From: an uncultured Bacilli bacterium | GTDB taxonomy: Bacteria > Bacillota_I > Bacilli_A > RF39 > UBA660 | DNA length: 6,117 nt | Assembly: GCA_947632355.1 (NCBI GenBank) | Contig: CANROY010000054.1 | Location: 1-6,117, forward strand | Direction of reading: 5' to 3' | In this document: piece after piece, positions 1 through 5,285 of the stretch | How positions within the stretch are numbered: the first letter of the stretch is position 1 | Layout of the letters: every line of letters starts with the position of its first letter | Program-made: the position numbers and the translations under genes | Notes under the pieces: generated by a model | The model's input: only the letters and a program-made list of their open reading frames with translations | Database searches by the model: none | What the model was told of the DNA's origin: nothing

Positions 1-39
1 ATTTTCAATGGTTGGGAGAGTATTTCTTAATTTCTTCAT
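1..39 (-). CDS. 5' end of an unidentified gene (partial, runs off the left edge)
   Basis: The minus strand reads ATG at 39-37 followed by 12 open codons to the window edge, giving MKKLRNTLPTIEN. The start is supported by a strong RBS, AAGGAGAG, at 54-47 with a 7-nt spacer, and by a well-formed promoter just upstream (-35 at 90-95, extended -10 at 66-74). The visible peptide is basic and then polar. It does not look like the start of a signal peptide, although too little is present to exclude one. The gene lies downstream of the NPQTG surface protein on the same strand, but a terminator and its own promoter separate them, so it is probably a separate transcription unit. The product cannot be named from 13 residues. 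Confidence 0.7.
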   Translation of the reverse strand, partial: MKKLRNTLPTIEN

Positions 40-46
40 TTTTCTT

Positions 47-54
47 CTCTCCTT
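47..54 (-). promoter_or_regulatory. RBS of the partial left-edge gene
   Basis: AAGGAGAG on the minus strand lies 7 nt before the ATG at 39-37. It is close to the full anti-Shine-Dalgarno complement and is the main reason for calling the truncated gene. Confidence 0.75.
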
Positions 55-65
55 ATCTTAAATTT

Positions 66-95
66 ATTTTAGCACACGTATTATGTGTTTTTCAA
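66..95 (-). promoter_or_regulatory. Sigma-A-type promoter for the partial left-edge gene
   Basis: On the minus strand, TTGAAA (95-90) is followed by an 18-bp spacer and TAAAAT (71-66), preceded by TGC (74-72), which makes an extended -10. Transcription would start near 59 and leave a leader of about 20 nt containing the RBS. The spacer contains a 15-bp near-palindrome at 74-88. Confidence 0.7.
74..88. promoter_or_regulatory. Near-palindrome inside the promoter spacer, candidate operator
   Basis: ACACGTATTATGTGT is symmetric about base 81, with a single non-complementary pair (78/84). It occupies the space between the -35 and -10 boxes of the minus-strand promoter at 66-95, a typical repressor position. 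No regulator is encoded nearby, so operator function is inferred from position and symmetry only. It could also form a weak hairpin followed by five T on the plus strand, but no plus-strand gene precedes it in view. Confidence 0.35.
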
Positions 96-99
96 GCAT

Positions 100-123
100 A
101 AAAAAACTCCCATAAAGGAAGTT
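100..123 (-). terminator. Rho-independent terminator of the NPQTG surface protein gene
   Basis: On the minus strand, AACTTCC (123-117) and GGGAGTT (111-105) form a 7-bp stem with one G-U pair around a 5-nt loop. A run of T follows from 106 down to 101. The hairpin starts 13 nt past the stop codon at 136. Confidence 0.8.
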
Positions 124-135
124 TAATTTCTATTA

Positions 136-765
136 TTATATTCTATATAATTTAGTATTTTTTCTTGAAATTGTGAATACACCTACAGCTAAGGCAATTC
201 CAGCAATGATTACAACATATGGTACAAAGTTACCTGTTTGTGGATTTGTTACACATTGTTCTGTGTAAACATCAGCAGTAACTTCACTACCATCTTTTCC
301 ATAATATTTTCCATTAACAACTTTACAAATTTGTTGTTCTGTAACTTGTACTACATTACCACATGAGTAAGTACCATCTGTATAACAAGGAATTAATTGA
401 ACAGCACATTTTTCTGCAGTATTATCTACTTTAAATTTTAAAGTTGCAATTGTAAATGTTGCACTTGATACAGATGTATCACTTTTAAATTTTAAGTTTG
501 TTCCACTAGAACCATTATCTTTCCATGGACTAGATGGTGTTGTAGAAATTAATGACATATTTTGTAGTGTTAATGTTGCAGTAAAATCTGTAATGGCACT
601 ATTTCCTGTTGCCTTTCCAACAATATAACAAGTCTTTGTAACAGTTCCATCACTTTCTGTTACCTTATCATCACATTTAAATCCTGAAAAATCTAAAGCT
701 GCATTAACTTTCATTGGTAAAACTACCATCATTGCTAAAACGATTAAGCCTAAAACTCTTTTCAT
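136..765 (-). CDS. Secreted surface protein with NPQTG sortase B sorting signal
   Basis: This 209-aa exported protein is a probable wall-anchored substrate of the adjacent sortase. Residues 1-22 are a Sec signal peptide with likely cleavage after VNA. Residues about 45-126 are beta-strand rich, with a pattern resembling cohesin-like sandwich domains (TFTIATLKFKV at 103-113); this fold guess is tentative. The C-terminal sorting signal is complete: NPQTG at 174-178, a hydrophobic segment at 180-199 and a basic tail, RKNTKLYRI. NPQTG resembles the NPQTN/NPKTG signals of class B sortases rather than the class A LPXTG. Between Cys147 and Cys171 lies a GKYYGKDGSEVT-like spacer. There are seven cysteines after the signal peptide (31, 46, 120, 127, 135, 147, 171), many for a Gram-positive exported protein. 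The start is set by GAAAGAGG 8 nt upstream. The sequence shows no heme-binding or other known ligand motif. Confidence 0.9.
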   Translation of the reverse strand: MKRVLGLIVLAMMVVLPMKVNAALDFSGFKCDDKVTESDGTVTKTCYIVGKATGNSAITDFTATLTLQNMSLISTTPSSPWKDNGSSGTNLKFKSDTSVSSATFTIATLKFKVDNTAEKCAVQLIPCYTDGTYSCGNVVQVTEQQICKVVNGKYYGKDGSEVTADVYTEQCVTNPQTGNFVPYVVIIAGIALAVGVFTISRKNTKLYRI

Positions 766-806
766 TTAACATACCTCTTTCTTCTTAACATTTTTATTAT
801 GTCTTA

Positions 807-837
807 ATTATACCATAAAAATACCTAAATGCTACAA
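807..837 (-). promoter_or_regulatory. Promoter of the NPQTG surface protein gene
   Basis: The minus strand carries a perfect TATAAT (812-807) preceded by TGG (815-813), giving an extended -10. The only -35-like hexamer, TTGTAG at 837-832, is poor and 19 bp away, so the extended -10 probably carries the promoter. The start site would be near 800, leaving a leader of about 35 nt. Confidence 0.65.
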
Positions 838-851
838 TTTTTTATAAAAAA
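838..851. promoter_or_regulatory. A/T palindrome between divergent promoters
   Basis: Six T, AT and six A form a perfect 14-bp palindrome midway between the -10 boxes of the two divergent genes. It could serve as an UP element or curved DNA for both promoters, or as a regulator site. In such AT-rich DNA it may also be chance. Confidence 0.25.
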
Positions 852-863
852 AGTGTAAATATG

Positions 864-872
864 TGTTATTAT
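864..872 (+). promoter_or_regulatory. Extended -10 of the sortase gene
   Basis: TGTTATTAT gives a TGn extended -10 with TATTAT at 867-872. No convincing -35 lies at 16-18 bp; upstream is only A/T-rich sequence. An overlapping TATAGT at 870-875 is an alternative. Either would start transcription shortly before the RBS at 891-900. Confidence 0.45.
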
Positions 873-906
873 AGTGTCATAAGGATTAAAAAGGTGGTGA
901 TTTTAT

Positions 907-2451
907 ATGCAAAAAATACAAATTAGTGTTTATAATGACTCTATTATATTTGCTTATAAAGATACCCCTATAAGCCAACAAAACTTATTTGATACCAATA
1001 TAATTAATGATAGTGAACTTGTTTTTACTCCAAATTATATTTTAGAAAATGAAAGGCTTGTTTCTGTTTTTATTAAAGAAATCTGTGAAGAAAAAAATGT
1101 TTATCGTGCAACCTTCGAAAGTAATGATTTAGCCATCTTTTTGATTGGTTTACTACGCAAAAACCCTTATATTACAGCCATTTGTATACGAGAAAATGCT
1201 GCTTTATCGTATGAATTATACGAAAAATTAATGGAAAATAAAAATATTAACTATATTGAAGCCGAAAGTATGCCTTCCTATATGATTGAAATGCTCGATA
1301 AAAAAGGAATTCATTCCGAATCGCGTACGGAAGTTTTCTACCCTAGTCATTTTATGCAAAGTAATAATTTAACAAGTTTTTCTAAAATATTTTATAAAAT
1401 GAATGTTCATGTCGATACTTTACTGGATGAAGAGGATAAAGATGATTTTTTAGCATTTTGTAATATTAATAAGTATTTAACAACGATTCACTTAGATATT
1501 TATAATAAGCAAGATTTAGAAACGATTCTTGATTTATTAATCGAAAATCGTATTCGCAATGTTAAAATTCTAATCTATGCCAATATACGGGATACGAAAA
1601 CCATTGAATATTTAAAGAAATTAAATAAGCAAATTCATAAAAATCATTTAAAAATTGAACTTGTGTATTCAAAAGAATATTTAAAAAATAATTTATTTAT
1701 TCAAGTCATGATGAATACATTAAAGATTATTGGTCTTATATTAGTGATTTTAGTAGCAGGAATTATTAGTTATGTTGCTTTTACCAATTATAAATCTTTA
1801 CAAGAAGTAAATGCCATTCAAGAAACGGTAAGAGAAACCATTCGCGATGGTGAAGGTCAAACTGTAGAAAATCTTCATAATGATCACGAAATCAAAAATA
1901 ATTACATAGCATCCATTTTAACGATTAATCCCGATGTTGTTGGTTGGTTAAAAGTAAACAATACCAATATTGATTATCCGGTTGTCCAAGCCAAAGATAA
2001 CGATTTCTATTTAAATCATAATTTATACAATGAAGAAGATAAAAATGGTTGGGTTTTTATGGATTATCGTAATAATAATTATGAATTAGATGCTAATACC
2101 ATCATCTTTGGCCATACTATGTATTATAGTGGCGTTATGTTTGGTACTCTATCCAACGTTTTAAAGAAGTCTTGGTATACAAATAATGACAATTTAACCA
2201 TTACATTTGATACTCTTTATGAAAGCCATAAATACCAAATCTTCTCTATTTACAAAGTACCAAAAACGACCGACTACTTACAAAATTACTTTGAAAATGA
2301 TGAACAATTTACAGAATTTGTAAATTTAATAAAAGAACGTAGTATCAATGATTTTGATGTCAATGTAAAACCCGGAGATAAAATTCTTACCCTATCCACT
2401 TGTACTACGTATACAGAACGTTTAGTTGTACATGCCAAATTAATAGCCTAA
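907..2451 (+). CDS. Class B sortase with a large N-terminal cytosolic domain
   Basis: This membrane transpeptidase would cut substrates at an NPxT-type signal and attach them to the wall; the likely partner is the divergent NPQTG protein. The sortase domain covers about residues 330-514 and begins NPDVVGWLKV, as in class B enzymes. Catalytic residues are His403 (FGHTM), Cys499 (TLSTC) and Arg505 (TERLVVHA). A single membrane segment (271-292) precedes a short helical, charged linker. Residues 1-270 come before that segment, have no signal peptide and should be cytosolic. Sortase B enzymes are usually about 240-250 aa with the membrane anchor near the N-terminus, so this extension doubles the protein. 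It has an alternating strand/helix pattern, appears internally duplicated (about 40-135 and 144-240), and matches no domain I recognise. The start is fixed by AAGGTGGTGA at 891-900. The sortase assignment is firm; substrate pairing is inferred from the motif and location. Confidence 0.95.
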   Translation: MQKIQISVYNDSIIFAYKDTPISQQNLFDTNIINDSELVFTPNYILENERLVSVFIKEICEEKNVYRATFESNDLAIFLIGLLRKNPYITAICIRENAALSYELYEKLMENKNINYIEAESMPSYMIEMLDKKGIHSESRTEVFYPSHFMQSNNLTSFSKIFYKMNVHVDTLLDEEDKDDFLAFCNINKYLTTIHLDIYNKQDLETILDLLIENRIRNVKILIYANIRDTKTIEYLKKLNKQIHKNHLKIELVYSKEYLKNNLFIQVMMNTLKIIGLILVILVAGIISYVAFTNYKSLQEVNAIQETVRETIRDGEGQTVENLHNDHEIKNNYIASILTINPDVVGWLKVNNTNIDYPVVQAKDNDFYLNHNLYNEEDKNGWVFMDYRNNNYELDANTIIFGHTMYYSGVMFGTLSNVLKKSWYTNNDNLTITFDTLYESHKYQIFSIYKVPKTTDYLQNYFENDEQFTEFVNLIKERSINDFDVNVKPGDKILTLSTCTTYTERLVVHAKLIA

Positions 2452-2468
2452 TAAAAGGCTATTTTTTT
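2442..2468 (+). terminator. Terminator of the sortase gene, overlapping both convergent stop codons
   Basis: AATAGCCT (2442-2449) pairs perfectly with AGGCTATT (2456-2463) around a 6-nt loop. The T-run at 2462-2468 makes it a strong plus-strand terminator. It includes the sortase TAA (2449-2451) and the TAG of the opposing glycosyltransferase gene (2461-2459). In the minus direction the same hairpin is followed only by a weak T tract, so it may also end that transcript, but less efficiently. Confidence 0.85.
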
Positions 2469-3541
2469 GACATCATTTCTAAATTCGTTTTTAATCTTTC
2501 GTTATCCGGATCCAGTTCTATAGCTTTTTGTACATTTTCTAAAGCTTCCTCTAAATGATTCGTATAATAACAAACGACACTCAATAAATCATAAAAGTAA
2601 GCATTCCAACAAAAATCTTCATTGATATAAATCACTGGTTTTTGTTTTATCTGACTTGCTTTTTTTAAATACGAATAACTTTTTTCATAATCCTCTTCTT
2701 TATAGTACACTTCTGCTAGTTCTACATAGGCTTCTCTTAAATACGGAGCTTCCTCTATCGCTTTTTCATACCACATTTTGGCTTCTAATGGTCTATTTAA
2801 ACCAATATAGGAACGAGCAATAAAACGCATGGATGCAGCACGTTCCGCATCCCAAGTGCTTGATTTTAAATTTAAATGACGTTCTAAAGTATCAATCGCA
2901 TCATTCCATCTTTTATAATACATATACTCTCTTCCTAAATAATGCATATTACGGTCATTTTCCGGTTCTTCTAAAACACTTAATTCTAACAGTGGTAAAT
3001 AACTACTTCTTGGTTTTGTAAAGTCTTGATGATGATTTAATACAAGACCTTCTACAATGACACTTTTTTCTTTATCAAGTAAACATTTTAAAACTTCATG
3101 AACAGGATGATGCCAAGTATAAGCATTTCTTTTATGAATTTTAGACATATAAAAGGTTGTAGCAGGTTTTCCATATTCATTAAAACTCCAATTGTATAAA
3201 TATTCTACTCGATCTGGATTTTCTTTTAACCAAACACGTTCTAATTCTTTTCGCCATCCCGAATTAAAGACTTCATCAAAATCCGTACAAACACAAATAT
3301 CGGCATCTACAGGTACCATTTCTAATGATTTATTTCTGGCCTCATCAAAACGAAAAGGATTTAAGATTTCTTGTTTTACTTCCACATTCTCATATTGTTT
3401 TAAAAGTTCTACTGTATCATCCGTAGAACCGGTATCTAAAACATAAATTTTATCCGCTTCACTCATACTTTCAATATATCTATTTACAAACTTACTTTCA
3501 TTTTTACATATGGCATAAACATAGACTTTTAGTTTTTTCAT
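2459..3541 (-). CDS. Family 2 glycosyltransferase with C-terminal TPR repeats
   Basis: This 360-aa cytosolic protein has no signal peptide or membrane segment. Residues 1 to about 175 form a GT-A glycosyltransferase 2 domain. The visible motifs are CKNE (12-15), DTGSTDDT (36-43), FDEARN (65-70), the probable metal/nucleotide-sugar binding DFDE (87-90) and HHPVHEVL (144-151). Residues about 195-350 hold around four TPR-like helical pairs, for example KRWNDAIDTLERHL (210-223), LEAKMWYEKAIEEAP (252-266), YEKSYSYLKKA (285-295) and LEEALENVQKAIELDP (330-345). This architecture is shared with GT2-TPR proteins, including the SunS-type peptide S-glycosyltransferases, but it is not diagnostic of a substrate. 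Here it could modify a surface protein or make a surface glycan. The RBS is GAGGTG at 3551-3546. It converges on the sortase gene. No clear promoter of its own was found, so read-through from 3622-5187 is possible. Confidence 0.88.
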   Translation of the reverse strand: MKKLKVYVYAICKNESKFVNRYIESMSEADKIYVLDTGSTDDTVELLKQYENVEVKQEILNPFRFDEARNKSLEMVPVDADICVCTDFDEVFNSGWRKELERVWLKENPDRVEYLYNWSFNEYGKPATTFYMSKIHKRNAYTWHHPVHEVLKCLLDKEKSVIVEGLVLNHHQDFTKPRSSYLPLLELSVLEEPENDRNMHYLGREYMYYKRWNDAIDTLERHLNLKSSTWDAERAASMRFIARSYIGLNRPLEAKMWYEKAIEEAPYLREAYVELAEVYYKEEDYEKSYSYLKKASQIKQKPVIYINEDFCWNAYFYDLLSVVCYYTNHLEEALENVQKAIELDPDNERLKTNLEMMSKK

Positions 3542-3597
3542 AAAACACCTCGTTATAGTATATGAAAACTAAAAAATTGAAAATAATAAAAAGGCAT

Positions 3598-3623
3598 AAA
3601 AAAAGAAAGATTTCACTTTCTTT
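3598..3623 (-). terminator. Terminator of the Ig-like membrane protein gene
   Basis: On the minus strand, AAAGAAAG (3623-3616) and CTTTCTTT (3609-3602) form an 8-bp stem with a 6-nt loop, continuing into a T-run to 3598. The stem begins within the TAA stop at 3624-3622. It is mostly A-U pairs, so some read-through into the glycosyltransferase gene is plausible. Confidence 0.7.
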
Positions 3624-5187
3624 AATTACATATATAACCAAGTCCAGATAGGAAGGCTCTTAAAATATTTGAATTTTTTGGTAAATTTCCATTTAATTCT
3701 TTATTTAAATCTTCCATTGTTTTACTAGCTTTTAAAATAATTTTATTAGAGCTTGTATTAAAGGTTGCTGTACCTAAAATAGCATGAATTCCAACACTTT
3801 CATCGTAACTATTTTCGACATTTTCATAATCACTTGCACTATTAAAGGTAAATTCACTTATACGTTCAGCATTATAGAAGTTATCACTACTATCAATACC
3901 AATTTTATAACTATCTTTTAAAACGGCATTGATATCACTTAAACTTTCTTGTTCTTTTGTACAAGTTAAGTATCTAGATGGTGCAGTATTAGATATAGTA
4001 AGTTTTGCTATTACATTATTCTTATTGTTATAAGCATCACTTACGATAATGGTTATCGTTTGTTCCCCTATTGTTTTGGTATTAATTTCACTTTCAAATG
4101 CATAAGAACAAGCTGATGCATCAACACATTGCTCAACAAAATCTTCTGGTTTTACCTCTGCATTTGGTAAAAGGATTAAATCGGTTGTGACAACTTCTGG
4201 TTTTGTTGTATCATCAACGATGACTAGTCCTTCTTCACTTGCTTTTCCACAAGTTACCGTATATTTATAAGTACTTACTTTCGTAGTATCAACATTGCTT
4301 AAATTTAAATTACAATTCTCTTTTGTATACCCACTTAAGGTTGCATACGTACTTATATCTGTATTTAAGGCACTACCAAGTTCCACTTTTACTTCTTTTG
4401 TTTGAATCGATTTTGTAGCACTTGTTTTAGACATTGTTAAAATGGTATATACCCCAAAGCCAACTAAAGCTACTAAAAGAATTAATAATACAACTATCAA
4501 TGTTTTTTTACTATTTCCTTTTTGCTTTTTGCCTTTTCCATCACTTTCCAAAACAGGTGGAACAGGAACAGCATTAAAATCATCAATTGGCGTAGGTTCC
4601 GGTGTTAGAGTATTTTCAGGTACTTCAGCAATTTGTGGTTCGGTTTCTCCTAGAGTTTCTGTTGTTGCAAATGCCCCATCAATCGTTTCAACTGTTGGTG
4701 CCTCTTGTTCTAAAGTCTCAACTGACACACTTGTTTCCGGTGTAGCTGTTGGCTCTATTGGTGTACTATTTTGCGTTTCAACCGGTGTTGGAGTAACAGG
4801 TATACTTTCCACGATTGGTGCAGCAGGCGTTTCTGTAGAAACAGGTGTAGGTTGTGAAACTTGTTCTACTGACGGTTCTGTTGGTGGAACAGGTGCACTT
4901 ACTTCCTCTACTACAGGAGCAGATACACTTGGTGTTTCTTCCTTAACCGGTTCGGGTGTAGGTTCTACTTCTAAACTTTCTATAACTTCAGGTGTTGTAC
5001 TTTCTAAAACAGTAGGTTCTCCATTTAAAATAGAATCCAAACTTGGTTTTGCCACCTCTACATTTTCAATAGGAGAAGCACTTTCTACCGGTTCTTGCAC
5101 TTCCGACTCAGTTGAAACGGGATTTTGATTTGCTCCAATAGTCGTTGCATTTAATTCGCTTTGTTCTTGATTTTGATCTTGATTCAT
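3622..5187 (-). CDS. Single-pass membrane protein: acidic Pro/Glu/Thr-rich tail, TM segment, outer Ig-like domains
   Basis: The protein has 521 aa from the ATG at 5187. A longer reading frame to 5247 exists, but AAAGGGGA at 5203-5196 and a promoter at 5216-5244 both point to 5187. Residues 1-216 are low-complexity, rich in Pro, Glu, Thr, Val and Ser, acidic and without Cys. A basic stretch (217-228) then precedes a membrane helix at 229-250. By the positive-inside rule the disordered tail is cytosolic and the C-terminus is outside. Residues about 263-400 look like two bacterial Ig-like or DUF5011-like beta domains: VSTYKYTVTC followed by VDDTTKPEV, then IGEQTITIIVSDAYNNKNN. Residues 404-521 form a further domain I do not recognise. 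All six cysteines (292, 313, 354, 360, 409, 520) are in the outer part. There is no sorting signal or catalytic motif. A role at the envelope is likely, but the specific function is unknown. Confidence 0.85.
   Translation of the reverse strand: MNQDQNQEQSELNATTIGANQNPVSTESEVQEPVESASPIENVEVAKPSLDSILNGEPTVLESTTPEVIESLEVEPTPEPVKEETPSVSAPVVEEVSAPVPPTEPSVEQVSQPTPVSTETPAAPIVESIPVTPTPVETQNSTPIEPTATPETSVSVETLEQEAPTVETIDGAFATTETLGETEPQIAEVPENTLTPEPTPIDDFNAVPVPPVLESDGKGKKQKGNSKKTLIVVLLILLVALVGFGVYTILTMSKTSATKSIQTKEVKVELGSALNTDISTYATLSGYTKENCNLNLSNVDTTKVSTYKYTVTCGKASEEGLVIVDDTTKPEVVTTDLILLPNAEVKPEDFVEQCVDASACSYAFESEINTKTIGEQTITIIVSDAYNNKNNVIAKLTISNTAPSRYLTCTKEQESLSDINAVLKDSYKIGIDSSDNFYNAERISEFTFNSASDYENVENSYDESVGIHAILGTATFNTSSNKIILKASKTMEDLNKELNGNLPKNSNILRAFLSGLGYICN
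4543..5130 (-). repeat. Degenerate Pro/Thr/Glu repeat region within the membrane protein gene
   Basis: Codons for residues about 20-215 encode irregular short units such as PTPEP, PTPVS, PTPVE, PEPTP and VSAPV. The units vary in length and sequence, so this is compositional repetition rather than a perfect tandem array. The biased codons also keep the opposite strand open over much of this stretch without indicating a gene there. Confidence 0.7.
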
Positions 5188-5195
5188 ATTATCAA

Positions 5196-5203
5196 TCCCC
5201 TTT
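5196..5203 (-). promoter_or_regulatory. RBS that decides the start of the Ig-like membrane protein
   Basis: AAAGGGGA on the minus strand lies 8 nt before the ATG at 5187-5185. The alternative upstream ATG at 5247 would lie inside the previous gene's terminator and upstream of this gene's promoter, so 5187 is preferred. Confidence 0.8.
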
Positions 5204-5215
5204 ATCATACTAAAT

Positions 5216-5244
5216 ATTATAACTTTTTTGTCAAATAAATGCAA
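5216..5244 (-). promoter_or_regulatory. Promoter of the Ig-like membrane protein gene
   Basis: On the minus strand, a perfect TATAAT (5221-5216) lies 17 bp downstream of TTGCAT (5244-5239), a half-matching -35. The start site would be near 5209, giving a leader of about 20 nt with the RBS. It overlaps the tail of the upstream terminator. Confidence 0.6.
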
Positions 5245-5245
5245 C

Positions 5246-5272
5246 AAAAAAGAAATGCCTAGACATTTCTTT
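5246..5272 (-). terminator. Terminator of the glucosaminidase-like gene
   Basis: On the minus strand, AAAGAAATG (5272-5264) and CATTTCTTT (5257-5249) form a 9-bp stem with a 6-nt loop, running into a T tract that ends at 5246. It begins 13 nt after the stop codon at 5288-5286. Confidence 0.8.
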
Positions 5273-5285
5273 CACAAATTAGACG

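Noticed and set aside
136..765. Assignment of the NPQTG protein as an Isd-type heme-binding protein
   Set aside because: There is no NEAT-domain signature and no heme transporter genes in view. The sorting motif alone does not imply heme uptake.
2833..3446. Two short plus-strand open frames (2833-3021 and 3192-3446)
   Set aside because: Both lie wholly antisense to the well-supported glycosyltransferase gene and give peptides with no domain features.
3557..3562. TATACT on the minus strand as a -10 for the glycosyltransferase gene
   Set aside because: No -35 lies at a usable distance, and transcription would start inside the RBS at 3546-3551. No own promoter is called.
4442..5128. A 228-codon open frame on the plus strand opposite the Pro/Glu/Thr-rich tail
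   Set aside because: It is the antisense shadow of biased codons in the minus-strand gene. It has Gly/Ser/Thr-Val low complexity and no plausible RBS, and the minus-strand gene has a promoter, RBS, TM segment and recognisable domains.
5204..5234. TTGACA (5234-5229) with TATGAT (5209-5204) as an alternative promoter on the minus strand
   Set aside because: The spacer would be 19 bp and the start site would fall in the RBS at 5196-5203. The perfect TATAAT at 5216-5221 with a 17-bp spacer fits better.
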